A stretch of DNA of 64,000 bases from Albimonas sp963977235 (lineage in GTDB: Bacteria > Pseudomonadota > Alphaproteobacteria > Rhodobacterales > Rhodobacteraceae), in contig NZ_CAXBOD010000001.1 of assembly GCF_963977235.1 (NCBI RefSeq), positions 186,001 through 250,000 of the forward strand, in the 5' to 3' direction. Made by a program: the position numbers and the translations under genes. Below are positions 1-9,006 of this stretch, in pieces. The notes beneath the pieces are model-generated. The model was not told the DNA's origin and searched no databases. It was given only the letters and a program-made list of their open reading frames with translations. Numbering within the stretch: position 1 is the stretch's first letter; every line of letters begins with the position of its first letter.

Positions 1-133
1 GCGCGAGAACGGCGCCCGGACGCTGGAGCTGAACCTCGAGCCCTCGGAGGGCGCGCACCACTTCCACGAGGCGCGCAACGGGCTCGCCTCCGAGGTCGTG
101 CCGGCCTGGGTCGAGGAGGTCCTGGCAGGCTGA
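1..133 (+). CDS. cobB: NAD-dependent protein deacylase (sirtuin), C-terminal fragment
   Basis: Only the last 43 codons are present; the gene begins before the window. The frame reads TLELNLEPSEG followed by EVVPAWVEEVLAG and a TGA stop. This matches the usual end of CobB/Sir2 class III deacylases, where the NLEPS segment closes the Rossmann fold that binds NAD and a V-P-x-[FW]-V helix ends the protein. CobB removes acetyl or succinyl groups from lysines, using NAD. The catalytic histidine and the zinc-binding cysteines lie outside the window, so activity cannot be judged. The next gene is on the opposite strand and converges. Confidence 0.75.
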   Translation, partial: RENGARTLELNLEPSEGAHHFHEARNGLASEVVPAWVEEVLAG

Positions 134-189
134 GCGCCTGCGCCCCCGGGTCCCGTCCGCCGCGCGGGCGGACGGGCGCGGGCGGCGCC

Positions 190-678
190 TCAGTCGGCGG
201 GCGCCATGCCCTTCATGTCGCCGTGCCCGGACTTGCCGTGGTCCATGCCGCTCATGTCCTGGCGCTCGTTGTCCACGGGGATCTCGACCGCGATCTCCTC
301 GCCGTCGTCGAACACCAGAGTGACGGCGATGGCGTCGCCCTGCGCGAGGGGCGCGTGCAGGCCCATCATCATCACGTGGTCGCCGCCGCGCTTGAGCTCG
401 TGCTCGCCGTGGGCGGGGACCTCCATCGAGTCGACGGGCCGCATCTTGGCGACGCCGTCCTCCATGATGTGGGTGTGCAGCTCGACCTTCGCGGCGACGT
501 CGGAGCGGACACCGACCAGCCTGGCGGGCGAATCGCCCTCGTTGGTCAGCACCATGAAGGCGCCGGCCACCTTGGGGTTGGAGGAGCGCGCGTAGGCGTC
601 GCGCACCGAAACGTCGGCGGCGAGGGCGGGCAGGGCGACGAGGGCGGCGAGGGCCGCCGCGGAAAGGGTGCGGATCAT
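190..678 (-). CDS. Periplasmic copper chaperone, PCu(A)C family
   Basis: A 162-residue protein with a signal peptide (about residues 1-21, Ala/Leu-rich, ending in ALAA). The mature part has the PCu(A)C signature: an ELHTHIM segment, a Met-rich stretch with KMRPV and a later HVMMMG, which together make the H-x10-M-x21-H-x-M copper(I) site. A second His/Met-rich tail (MSGMDHGKSGH) ends the protein and probably binds extra copper. The family delivers copper to the CuA or CuB centre of cytochrome oxidase in the periplasm. The ATG at 678 is chosen because AGGAG lies just upstream and the signal peptide starts there; the frame stays open further upstream but encodes no sensible sequence. It follows the 122-residue gene at 716-1084 by 37 bases, so the two are probably co-transcribed. 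Confidence 0.88.
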   Translation of the reverse strand: MIRTLSAAALAALVALPALAADVSVRDAYARSSNPKVAGAFMVLTNEGDSPARLVGVRSDVAAKVELHTHIMEDGVAKMRPVDSMEVPAHGEHELKRGGDHVMMMGLHAPLAQGDAIAVTLVFDDGEEIAVEIPVDNERQDMSGMDHGKSGHGDMKGMAPAD

Positions 679-715
679 GTCTGTCTCCTGGTCTCGGATC
701 TGCGGAATCTGGGGC

Positions 716-1084
716 TCAGGAGGCGTCGGGCGGATCCCTTGCGCAGGCGAGCGGCGCGTCGTGGCCGTCGAGACGGGGCGCCTCGGGCAGGGCTCCGGCG
801 CGCCCGGGCGCATCGCCGCGGGCGGGGGCCTGGAGCGAGGAGGCGGGCAGCGCGATCGGGGCGAGGCAGCAGTCGAGGCAGCCGAGGTGGGAGGCCTCCT
901 CGCGCGTCGGCGCGTCGGCGCGCGGCGCGCCGTCCGGGCCGATGTCGATGACGCCGCCCGAGCACAGGTGCAGCCGGATCCCGCCGGCGGCCTCGCCGGC
1001 ATCGACGAAGGGCGCGGCCCGCAGGGCGACGCCCTGCAGCGTCAGCAAGACGGCCAGAAGGCCGATGAGCGCGCCCCGGATCAT
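716..1084 (-). CDS. Small secreted Cys-containing protein, DUF2946-like
   Basis: 122 residues. The N-terminus is a hydrophobic export signal (MIRGALIGLLAVLLTL, ending near ALRAA). The mature part contains a LHLCSGG segment and a CLDCCLAP motif in the middle, then a disordered Pro/Ala-rich tail. DUF2946-type proteins found beside copper-chaperone genes have the same build: signal, one cysteine, then a C-x-x-C-C cluster. Its position 37 bases upstream of the PCu(A)C gene on the same strand suggests a copper-related role, for example metal binding or redox. That role is inferred from context. The family call is from the motif layout only. Confidence 0.6.
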   Translation of the reverse strand: MIRGALIGLLAVLLTLQGVALRAAPFVDAGEAAGGIRLHLCSGGVIDIGPDGAPRADAPTREEASHLGCLDCCLAPIALPASSLQAPARGDAPGRAGALPEAPRLDGHDAPLACARDPPDAS

Positions 1085-1298
1085 GCCGGCTGTCTATCGC
1101 GAATGACGACCGGTCCCAAGGGCTTTCGCGCCGCACGCGGCCCACACCGAGCAGGCGCCGCGTCACGCGCCCGCCCGGGCCCGAGGGTCCGCCCGCGGCG
1201 CGCGGCGGGCGGGGCGCCGGAGGCGACCGTCGCCCGCGAGGGGCGGCGCGCGATCCTCCGCGGGAGGGCGCGCCCATCGCAGGCAAGCGCCAACGCGG

Positions 1299-1333
1299 AA
1301 AGGCCGGTCCCCGTCGAGGGGGACCGGCCTTTT
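1299..1333 (-). terminator. Rho-independent terminator downstream of rpmB
   Basis: An almost perfect inverted repeat (AAGGCCGGTCCCC, short loop GTCGA, GGGGACCGGCCTT) with T residues on both sides, so it could stop transcription from either strand. It starts 50 bases past the L28 stop codon on the minus strand and is best read as the rpmB terminator. Confidence 0.75.
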
Positions 1334-1383
1334 CAGACGTGACGGACCCGCGTCCGACCCGGCGGATCGCCGGGCGAGAGAGA

Positions 1384-1671
1384 TCAGGCCGCGGCCTGCG
1401 CCTTCTCGATGTCGCGCTTGACCTTGAGGGCCTTGGGCGACAGCTCGGTGTCGCGGGACTTCGCCAGGTAGGCGTCAAGGCCGCCACGGTGATCCACCGT
1501 GCGCATGGCCGAGGCCGAGACCCGGAACCGGAAGGACCGGCCGAGCGTCTCGCTCTGCAGGGTCACCTGGTTCAGGTTCGGCAGGAAGCGCCGGTTCGTC
1601 TTGATGTTGGAATGGCTCACGTTGTGGCCAGTCAGCACGCCCTTGCCGGACAGCTCGCAGCGACGGGACAT
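1384..1671 (-). CDS. rpmB: 50S ribosomal protein L28
   Basis: 95 residues, normal length for alphaproteobacterial L28. The N-terminus MSRRCELSGKGVLTGHNVSH is diagnostic for bL28, followed by the KTNRRFLPNL segment and a SFRFRVSASA stretch. It is a structural protein of the large ribosomal subunit near the exit-site region. It is a single-gene unit: the strong hairpin at 1299-1333 ends it, and the upstream neighbour is divergent. The ATG at 1671 gives the conserved N-terminus exactly. Confidence 0.97.
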   Translation of the reverse strand: MSRRCELSGKGVLTGHNVSHSNIKTNRRFLPNLNQVTLQSETLGRSFRFRVSASAMRTVDHRGGLDAYLAKSRDTELSPKALKVKRDIEKAQAAA

Positions 1672-1991
1672 CGGTTTCGCCCTTGTTTCAGTGCACGCAG
1701 GGGCGCGCGGACCTATCCCGCGCCGCGCCCGAATTCGAGGCGCGTTCCATATCGAGTCGCAGGGGAGGCGTCAACCGGCGCCGGTCGAATGATCGCGATC
1801 CCGACGCATCGGCGCAGCGCCCCCGGGGCCGCGCCGGACCAGCGTGACGCCCGCACCACGCCGTGCCGAAACCGTTCATCAACCCGCGCGTGTCACTTGT
1901 TCGCAAACGCCTTTCCGGTCAAGCCGGGGACCAGCAGCCCGTCCGCGCGCGCGTGCCCGGACCCTCCCAGCCCGAAGACCCGGACCCGCTC

Positions 1992-3596
1992 ATGCCGAAG
2001 CTCGGACGCTTCCACGACAACGCGCTCGATTCGATCGACTGGGGCACGCGGGTGCGCAGCAACGACGTGACGGTCTATTTCGCCGACCGCGGCGAGACCT
2101 TCGCGCGCGAGACCTCCGAGGGCTGGTCGTCCTACGAGAAGAGCCGCGCGATGGCCGCGCTCGACACCTATGCGGAAGTCACCGACCTGACGTTCCGCGA
2201 GGTCTCAAGCCCCGGCCGGGCCGACTTCAAGCTGGTGCTCAACGACTTCGGCAGCCGCAACCAGCTGGGCTTCTTCTACCCGCCCAGGGAGCAGCACGGC
2301 GGCGTCGGAGTCCTGAACTCCGGCGGCGCCGGCTGGACGCCGGAGAACGGCGACCGCGGCGGGCTGGCGGACGGCGGCCTCGGGTTCTCGACCCTGGTGC
2401 ATGAGTTCGGCCACGGCCTGGGCCTCGCCCATCCCCACGACCGGGGCGGCCGCTCGGAGGTGATGCGGGGCGTGCGCACGCCCTTCGACGACTATGGCCG
2501 CGACGGGCTGAACAAGGCCGTGTTCACGGTGATGAGCTACAACCAGGGCGGGCCGGGGGGCGACGGCGGCGTCGGCTCGACCAACGCCTGGGGGGCGCAG
2601 GCGGGCCCCGGCGCGCTCGACATCACCGTGCTGCAGGCCAAATACGGCGCCAACCGGGACTTCGCCGCGGGCGACGACGTCTATGTGCTGCCCACCGGCG
2701 ACCGGCGCGGAACCTTCTTCCGCACGATCTGGGACACCGAAGGCGTGGACGAGATCCGCCACCAGGGCGAGCTGGGCGCCGTGATCGACCTGCGCCCGGC
2801 GGCCGAGCGGGGCGAGACCGCGGGCGGTTTCGTCTCCTCGGCGCGCAAGAGCCCGGGCGGCTTCACGATCGCGGCGGGGGTCGAAATCGAGAACGCCCGC
2901 GGCGGGCGCGGCCGAGACGTGATCATCGGCAACGACGCCGACAACCGCCTGCGCGGAGGCGAGGGGCGCGACGCGATGGACGGCGATTCGGGGCGCGACG
3001 CGCTGCTGGGCGGCGCGGGGGGCGACACGCTCTACGGCGGTCGCGGCGGCGACCGGCTCGACGGCGGCGCGGGGACCGACTCGGTGCAGGCCGGCGAGGG
3101 ACGGGACCTGGTTCAGGGCCGCGCCGGGCGCGACGAGATCGCGGGCGACGCCGGCGACGACGACCTGCGCGGCGGCGCCGGCCGCGACCGGCTGTTCGGA
3201 GGCGAGGGCGACGACAGGCTTTCGGGCGGCGACCGCGCGGACCTGCTGCATGGCGATGCGGGGCGCGACTCGCTGCAGGGCGGCGGCGGCGCCGACCGGC
3301 TGCACGGCGGCGGCGGGGCGGACGTGATCGACGGCGGCGCCGGCAGGGACCGGATGTGGGGCGACGCGGGCGCCGACCGTTTCGTGTTCCACCGCGCCCC
3401 CGAGGCCGACCGGATCCTCGACTTCGAGCCTGGCCGCGACGTGATCGACGTTTCCGGCGCCGGCTACGTCGCCGCCGACCTGAAGCTGGTCGACCTCGGC
3501 GACGGCCGCGTTCGCGCCCGCTTCGACGACGGCGCGCACCTGGTCATCCAGGGCGACGACGGCGCGCCGAGCCCGGACGATTTCCTCTTCGCCTGA
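1992..3596 (+). CDS. Serralysin-like (M10) RTX metalloprotease
   Basis: 534 residues from the ATG at 1992. Near residue 137 is the metzincin zinc motif HEFGHGLGLAH (HExxHxxGxxH), and near residue 181 the Met-turn MSYN. From about residue 307 to 465 there is a long run of GGxGxDxL nonapeptides, the calcium-binding beta-roll of RTX proteins, then a C-terminal DRFVFH...DRILDFEPGRDVID block typical of the M10 C-terminal domain. These proteins are exported by type I secretion and fold outside the cell on binding calcium. No type I exporter lies nearby. An in-frame GTG at 1863 would add 43 residues, but that stretch lacks the GC-rich third positions of the gene and has no ribosome site, so it is not preferred. 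No signal peptide is expected. Confidence 0.85.
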   Translation: MPKLGRFHDNALDSIDWGTRVRSNDVTVYFADRGETFARETSEGWSSYEKSRAMAALDTYAEVTDLTFREVSSPGRADFKLVLNDFGSRNQLGFFYPPREQHGGVGVLNSGGAGWTPENGDRGGLADGGLGFSTLVHEFGHGLGLAHPHDRGGRSEVMRGVRTPFDDYGRDGLNKAVFTVMSYNQGGPGGDGGVGSTNAWGAQAGPGALDITVLQAKYGANRDFAAGDDVYVLPTGDRRGTFFRTIWDTEGVDEIRHQGELGAVIDLRPAAERGETAGGFVSSARKSPGGFTIAAGVEIENARGGRGRDVIIGNDADNRLRGGEGRDAMDGDSGRDALLGGAGGDTLYGGRGGDRLDGGAGTDSVQAGEGRDLVQGRAGRDEIAGDAGDDDLRGGAGRDRLFGGEGDDRLSGGDRADLLHGDAGRDSLQGGGGADRLHGGGGADVIDGGAGRDRMWGDAGADRFVFHRAPEADRILDFEPGRDVIDVSGAGYVAADLKLVDLGDGRVRARFDDGAHLVIQGDDGAPSPDDFLFA

Positions 3597-3855
3597 CCCG
3601 ACCGTCGCCGGGCGCGCCCAGGGCCGCCCCGGCGGACGCCCTCGCCGGCACGCCTCCCCTCGGCCACGCGCGGCCCCGGGTCGGACCGGAGCCCCGGCCT
3701 GCCGCAGGGGCTGACGCGCGACCCGGGCGCGCCGCGCGACCTCGCCCCCCGCGCCCCGATCGCCAGCCGGGAGACGCCCGATCCCCCTCGTCCCCGCCGG
3801 GCCGCGCCCGCGGGCGCGCCGGCCTGCCGCCGGAGACCGCGCGGCGCGGGCGCCT

Positions 3856-4929
3856 TCAGTCCTCGTCGCCCAGCCCGAAGGCCGCAAGCGCCCTGGCCGC
3901 AGCCAGTTGCGGGGGCGTCTCGCCCGCCGCCACCCGCTCCTCCAGCCGCGGCCACAGGTCGGCGACCGCGGGGCGGGTGCGGAAGCGGCGCAGCAGCGAT
4001 TCCTCGACCTCGGCGCGGAACCAGGCCACCGCCTGCTGGCGCCGACGCGCCTCGAGCACCCCGGTCTCGCGCCGCCACTCGGCCAGGCCCGCGATCTCCT
4101 CCCAGGCCTTGTCGAGCCCCGCCTGGCTGACCGCCGAGACCGCGGCCGCCTTGGGAAAGCCGCCCGGATCCTGCGGCCGCCCGCGCAGCAGGCGCAGCGC
4201 CGAGGCGTAATCGGCCCGGGTCCGCTCGGCCGTGGTCTTCAGGTCGCCGTCCGCCTTGTTGACCAGGATCATGTCGCAGATCTCCATGATCCCGCGCTTG
4301 ACCCCCTGCAGCTCGTCGCCGCCGGCGGGCGCCATCAGCAGCAGGAAGATGTCGGTCATGTCCGCGACCATCGTCTCGGACTGGCCCACGCCCACCGTCT
4401 CGACCATCACCAGATCGAAGCCGGCGGCCTCGCACAAAAGGATCGCCTCGCGCGTGCGGCGGGCCACGCCGCCCAGCGCAGCCCCCGAGGGCGAGGGGCG
4501 GATGAAGGCGTTGGGGTGGCGCGAGAGCTGCTCCATCCGCGTCTTGTCGCCCAGGATCGAGCCGCCGGTGCGGGTCGAGGACGGGTCCACCGCCAGCACC
4601 GCCAGCTTGTGGCCCTGCTCGGCCAGCTTCAGGCCGAAGGCCTCGATGAAGGTCGACTTGCCCACGCCCGGCGTGCCCGACAGGCCCAGCCGCAGGGTGT
4701 TGCGGGGCAGGGCGTGCAGGCGGCGGACCAGCGCGGCGGCGGCGCGGCGATGGTCGGGGCGGGTCGACTCGATCAGGGTCACGCCGCGGGCCAGCGCCCG
4801 ACGGTCGCCGGCGGCCAGCCGCTCGGCCAGCGCGTCGGCCGTGGCCTCGGCCCTGGGGTCGGTTCTGGCCTCGTCCAGCGGGTCGGTGGGCGGGTCCGAG
4901 GCAAGGGGGGCGGGATCGGAAGAGGTCAC
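3856..4929 (-). CDS. meaB: Methylmalonyl-CoA mutase-associated GTPase MeaB
   Basis: 357 residues, GTG start. The P-loop GTPGVGKS is at residues 85-92, VDPSS at 114-118, VETVGVGQSE at about 176-185 and the guanine-specificity motif NKAD at 224-227. This is the MeaB/ArgK G-protein pattern. MeaB guards B12-dependent methylmalonyl-CoA mutase: it gates cofactor loading and protects it from inactivation, using GTP. The first 40 residues are a Pro/Asp/Ala-rich extension of no recognised function. No mutase gene is next to it, but the mesaconyl-CoA hydratase gene at 24.5 kb belongs to the ethylmalonyl-CoA pathway, which feeds the mutase. An AGGAG lies about 11 bases before the GTG. Confidence 0.93.
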   Translation of the reverse strand: MTSSDPAPLASDPPTDPLDEARTDPRAEATADALAERLAAGDRRALARGVTLIESTRPDHRRAAAALVRRLHALPRNTLRLGLSGTPGVGKSTFIEAFGLKLAEQGHKLAVLAVDPSSTRTGGSILGDKTRMEQLSRHPNAFIRPSPSGAALGGVARRTREAILLCEAAGFDLVMVETVGVGQSETMVADMTDIFLLLMAPAGGDELQGVKRGIMEICDMILVNKADGDLKTTAERTRADYASALRLLRGRPQDPGGFPKAAAVSAVSQAGLDKAWEEIAGLAEWRRETGVLEARRRQQAVAWFRAEVEESLLRRFRTRPAVADLWPRLEERVAAGETPPQLAAARALAAFGLGDED

Positions 4930-5142
4930 GCGGCGGAGGCTCCTCGCGTCATTGTGACGAAATCGGCGCCGGCGCGCCTAGCTTCCGCCCGTGTCTAGCG
5001 CATGGATGGGGACCGTCGGAAGCCCTCCGGCCAAGGCCGGGCCCCGCCGCATGCTCCGCCCCTGCCAGCCGCGCCCCTTCGGCGCGCCAGCCCGGCGGAG
5101 CGAAGGGGCCGCAGAAGGCCAGGGATGACGAGGAGACGAGCC

Positions 5143-6030
5143 ATGACGCGCGAACCCGCGCCCCGAGAATCCGTCCCGCGCGCAGGCCAGGGCGACCGCC
5201 CCGACCGCGCAGGGCCCCGCAAGCCCGCGCGCCGGCTGCCGATCCGCTCGCGCGCCAGCGGCATGGCGGTGACGGCGCTGTGCCTGTCGGCGCTGGCCGC
5301 CCTGGGCATGCCGCTGGCCGAGCGCTACGGCCCGCCCTCCTCGACGGTTGCCGCCGTCGCCGAGACCGTGGCAGACGCCGGCCGCTTCGAGGTCTGGTTC
5401 GGCGGCCTGCCCATCGGCTCGCTGGACTTCGCCCTCTCGGTGGACGAGCAGCGCTATTCCGCCCAGGCCGAGGCGCGCCCGACGCGCGCCATCGACACGC
5501 TGTTCGGAGCCCGGCTGGCCGCGGAGGGCGAGGGGCTGAACGACCCCGCGCTGCCCCGCGCCACCCGCTTCGAGCTCGCCACCCGCTTTGGCGGCGACCG
5601 CCAGAACGTGAGCGTGACCTACTCGCCCCCCGGCCGTCCGCAGGCGGTGCAGGCGAGCCCCGAGTGGAAGCCCCGCGACTGGGAGATCGACCCGACCGCC
5701 CAGCGGGACGTCACCGATCCGATCGGCGCCGCCGCCCTGTTCCTGACCCCGACGCCTCCCGCCGCCCTGTGCAACGGCGCGGTCGAGGTGTTCGACGGGC
5801 GCCGCCGCTCGCGCATCGAGCTCGACGAGCCGAGCGCGCGGGAGGACGGCTGGCGCTGCGAGGGTCGCTGGATGCGGGTCGCGGGCTTCCGCCCGCGGGA
5901 CCTGGAGAAGGAGCCGGTTGAGGTGTCGGTCGACTTCGCCGCCTCGCCCGACGGGCTGGCGCGGGTGATGCGGCTCGAGGCCCGCACCGGCTACGGCCTG
6001 GCGGTGGCGACCCGCGTCGTGGCCAACTGA
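5143..6030 (+). CDS. DUF3108 domain protein
   Basis: 295 residues from ATG 5143, which has AGGAG six to seven bases upstream; the open frame upstream of it is not used. After a basic N-terminal region (to about residue 38) comes a single hydrophobic segment (about 40-57) that may be an uncleaved signal anchor. The rest is a soluble domain starting FEVWFGGLPIGSL, the usual opening of DUF3108 proteins, with a later DVTDPIGAAALFL segment. These are presumed periplasmic beta-rich proteins in alphaproteobacteria and have no assigned biochemical activity. The gene is divergent from meaB and followed by a repeat-containing spacer before hrpB. Confidence 0.75.
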   Translation: MTREPAPRESVPRAGQGDRPDRAGPRKPARRLPIRSRASGMAVTALCLSALAALGMPLAERYGPPSSTVAAVAETVADAGRFEVWFGGLPIGSLDFALSVDEQRYSAQAEARPTRAIDTLFGARLAAEGEGLNDPALPRATRFELATRFGGDRQNVSVTYSPPGRPQAVQASPEWKPRDWEIDPTAQRDVTDPIGAAALFLTPTPPAALCNGAVEVFDGRRRSRIELDEPSAREDGWRCEGRWMRVAGFRPRDLEKEPVEVSVDFAASPDGLARVMRLEARTGYGLAVATRVVAN

Positions 6031-6414
6031 GGCGCCTGCGGCGGGCCGGGGAAGCGCCTGCGGCGGGCCGGGGAAGCGTCCGCGCCGCGCGGTCTCCTGG
6101 CGCGGACCGGCGCGCTCGCGGGCGCGAGGCGGGCCGGGCGCGGGGGTGCGGGCGACGCCTGGCCGGCGCCGTGGCGCGGGGTGACCGCGGTTGCGGGCGT
6201 CGCGCGCGGGCCGGATCGAGGATCCCGGGATCGATGGGGCGCCAGGGGGCGCATGGCCCGCGCGGGCGGCGCCCGCGGCAAGCCGCGGCGTCGCGCATGG
6301 CCGGCGGCCAGGCGCGCGGGTGGTCAGGCGGCCGGGCGCGCGGGTGACACGGACGCGCGCGGGCGCTAGGCAGGGCGCCCGCGCCCCTCGCCGCCGAGGC
6401 CCGCCTCTCGCCCC
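6031..6414 (+). other. Intergenic spacer with direct repeats
   Basis: No gene is visible. The spacer begins with two exact adjacent copies of a 22-base unit (6032-6053 and 6054-6075; unit starts GCGCCTGCGGCGGGCCGGG) directly after the preceding stop codon. Around 6290-6360 there are further imperfect repeats of a GGCGCGCGGGTG-type core. The composition is almost pure G/C. Confidence 0.6.
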
Positions 6415-9006
6415 ATGACCGACCCCTCCGCTCCTGACATCGCCCCCGGCGTGCCCTCCCAGGGGCTGCCGGCGGAGGCCGCGTTGCCGGCCCTGCGCGC
6501 CGCGCTCCGCGATCCCGGCGAGACCGGGGCCCGCGCCGTCCTGCAGGCCCCGCCCGGCGCCGGCAAGACCACGCTGGTCCCCCTGGCGCTGGCCGCCGAG
6601 CCCTGGGCCGCCGCCGGCCGCATCCTGGTGCTGGAGCCCCGGCGCGTCGCCGCCCGCGCCGCAGCCGAGCGCATGGCCGAGCTGCTGGGCGAGACCCCCG
6701 GCGCCTCGGTCGGCTACCGCATCCGCGGCGAGTCCCGCCCCGGCGCCCGCATCGAGGTGGTCACCGAGGGCGTCCTGACCCGCATGCTGCAGACCGATCC
6801 GGAGCTGAGCGGCGTCGCCGCGGTGATCTTCGACGAGATCCATGAGCGCGCCCTGACCGCCGATCTCGGCCTCGCCCTGACGCTCGAGGCGCAGGCGGCC
6901 CTGCGCCCCGACCTGCGCATCGTGGCGATGTCGGCCACGCTCGAGACCGGGCGCCTTGCCGCCGTGATGCAGGCCGCCGCGATCACCTCGGAGGGGCGCG
7001 CCCACCCGGTCGAAACCCGCTGGCTGGAGAAGCCCTGGCGGGCGCCGGCCGGCCGCCGCGGCCCGCGGGTCGAGGACGCCATGGCCGACCTGATCGCCGA
7101 GGCGATGGCGGCGGAGCCGGGCTCGGCGCTGGCCTTCCTGCCGGGGGTGGGGGAGATCGAGCGCACCGCCGCCCGGCTGTCGGGACGCCTGCCGCCCGAT
7201 GTGGACCTTCGCAAGATCCACGGGGCGATGCCGCTCTCGGCCCAGCGGGCGGCGCTGGCCCCGTCGCCGAAGGGGCGGCGCAAGCTGGTGCTGGCGACCG
7301 CCATCGCCGAGACCTCGCTGACCGTCGAAGGGGTGCGGGTGGTGGTCGACGCGGGCCTCGCGCGTCGGGCCCGCTTCGACCCCGCCTCGGGCATGTCGCG
7401 GCTGGTCACCACGCCTGTCACCCGCGCCGAGGCCGAGCAGCGTCGCGGCCGCGCCGGCCGGCTGGAGCCGGGCGTCTGCTACCGCCTGTGGACCCGTGGC
7501 GAGGAGGGCGCGCTGCCCGCCCATCCCCCGCCCGAGATCCTCGAAGCCGACCTCGCCGCGCTCGCCCTCGAGCTCGCGGTCTGGGGCGCCGCGCCCGAGG
7601 ACCTGCCGTTCCTCGACCCGCCCCCGGCCCCTGCAATGGCCGAGGCGCGCGCCCTGCTGCAGGGGCTCGACGCGCTCGACGCGGCCGGCCTGCCCACCGC
7701 CCACGGCCGGCGCATGGCCGCGCTGCCGGCTCATCCGCGACTCGCCCACATGGTGCTGACAGCCGACGACCTCGGCCTCGCCGCCGAACTCGCCGCCGCG
7801 CTGGAGGAGCGGGACCCGCTCCCGGTCTCGGCGCCCGCGGACCTCGTCCTGCGCATCGAGGCGCTGCGCGACCCCTCCCGCCTGTCGCGCGAGCGGGGGA
7901 TCGAGGCCGACCGCGGCCGCGTCCACGCCCTGCGCGAAGGGGCCCTGCGCCTTGCCCGCGCCGCCGCCCGCGCCCTGGGCGTCCCGGCCCCGCGCACCGG
8001 CCGCGGCGCTCCTCCGGATGCGAGCGCAGTGGCCCGGCTCGCCGCCCGCGCCTACCCCGACCGCGTGGCGATGAAGCGGCCCGAGCGCAAGCCTGGCGAG
8101 GCGCCGCGCTACCTGATGGCCGGGGGCAAGGGGGCGGTGCTGCCGCCCGACTCCGGGCTGGGCGCCCCGACGTTCCTCGCCATCGCCGACACTGACGGCG
8201 ACCCGCGCGAGGCAAAGATCCGCCGCGCCGCGCCCCTGACCCTCTCGGACCTCGAGGCGCTGTTCCCCGCCCGCATTCGCGAGGTGGAGATCTGCGAGTG
8301 GTCTCCGCGCGACCGCGCCGTGCTGGCCCGGCGGCGGCGGATGCTGGGGGCGCTGGCGCTCTCCGACCGTCCCTGGCGCGAGGCCCCGCCCGAGGCCCGC
8401 GCGGAGGCCATGGCCGAGGGGGTGCGCGCGCTGGGCCTCGACGCGCTGCCGTGGAGCGAGGCCGCCCGCCGTTTCCGCGCCCGCGTCGCCTTCGCGCGCG
8501 CCCATGGCGCCGATCTGCCGGAGGTCTCGGACGCCGCTCTGCTGGAGACGCTGGACGACTGGCTGACGCCTCTCATGGGCCGGATGCGGCGGGCCGACGA
8601 CCTGGCCTCGCTGGATCTCGTCTCGGCGCTGGAGGCGCGGCTGGACTGGCCGGCGCGCCAGGCGCTCGACGCCGCCGCGCCGGCGGCCTGGACGGCCCCG
8701 ACCGGCACGCGCTGCCCCATTGACTACGGGCGCGAGCCGCCGGCCGTCGCGGTGCGGGTGCAGGAGGTCTTCGGCCTCGACACCCACCCGTGCATCGGCA
8801 CCGCGGCGGGGCGCGCGCCGCTGCTGATGGACCTGCTGTCGCCGGCCCGCCGCCCGGCCGCGACCACCCGGGACCTGCCCGGCTTCTGGCGCGGCGCCTG
8901 GTCCGACGTGCGCCGCGACCTGCGCGGCCAGTACCTGCGCCACCCGTGGCCCGAAAGACCCTGGGAAGCCGACGCCACCTCCCGCGCCAAGCCGCGGGGG
9001 AGCTGA
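6415..9006 (+). CDS. hrpB: ATP-dependent helicase HrpB (DExH box)
   Basis: 863 residues, close to the usual HrpB length. Motif I APPGAGKTT is at 45-53, DEIH at 140-143 and SAT at 173-175; motif VI lies in a QRRGRAGR stretch at about 342-349. A helicase-associated region and the HrpB-specific C-terminal domain (CPIDYGREPPAVAVRVQEVFG and WPERPWEADAT regions) follow. HrpB is a superfamily 2 RNA/DNA helicase related to HrpA, with a poorly defined role in RNA metabolism and possibly in cell-wall or stress responses. The start at ATG 6415 is supported by homologous length; the ribosome site is weak. It appears to be a single-gene unit. Confidence 0.93.
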   Translation: MTDPSAPDIAPGVPSQGLPAEAALPALRAALRDPGETGARAVLQAPPGAGKTTLVPLALAAEPWAAAGRILVLEPRRVAARAAAERMAELLGETPGASVGYRIRGESRPGARIEVVTEGVLTRMLQTDPELSGVAAVIFDEIHERALTADLGLALTLEAQAALRPDLRIVAMSATLETGRLAAVMQAAAITSEGRAHPVETRWLEKPWRAPAGRRGPRVEDAMADLIAEAMAAEPGSALAFLPGVGEIERTAARLSGRLPPDVDLRKIHGAMPLSAQRAALAPSPKGRRKLVLATAIAETSLTVEGVRVVVDAGLARRARFDPASGMSRLVTTPVTRAEAEQRRGRAGRLEPGVCYRLWTRGEEGALPAHPPPEILEADLAALALELAVWGAAPEDLPFLDPPPAPAMAEARALLQGLDALDAAGLPTAHGRRMAALPAHPRLAHMVLTADDLGLAAELAAALEERDPLPVSAPADLVLRIEALRDPSRLSRERGIEADRGRVHALREGALRLARAAARALGVPAPRTGRGAPPDASAVARLAARAYPDRVAMKRPERKPGEAPRYLMAGGKGAVLPPDSGLGAPTFLAIADTDGDPREAKIRRAAPLTLSDLEALFPARIREVEICEWSPRDRAVLARRRRMLGALALSDRPWREAPPEARAEAMAEGVRALGLDALPWSEAARRFRARVAFARAHGADLPEVSDAALLETLDDWLTPLMGRMRRADDLASLDLVSALEARLDWPARQALDAAAPAAWTAPTGTRCPIDYGREPPAVAVRVQEVFGLDTHPCIGTAAGRAPLLMDLLSPARRPAATTRDLPGFWRGAWSDVRRDLRGQYLRHPWPERPWEADATSRAKPRGS

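Noticed and set aside
2205..3887. A 560-codon minus-strand frame with regular V-A-P-x-A repeats
   Set aside because: It is the shadow of the RTX repeats on the plus strand and has no start signals.
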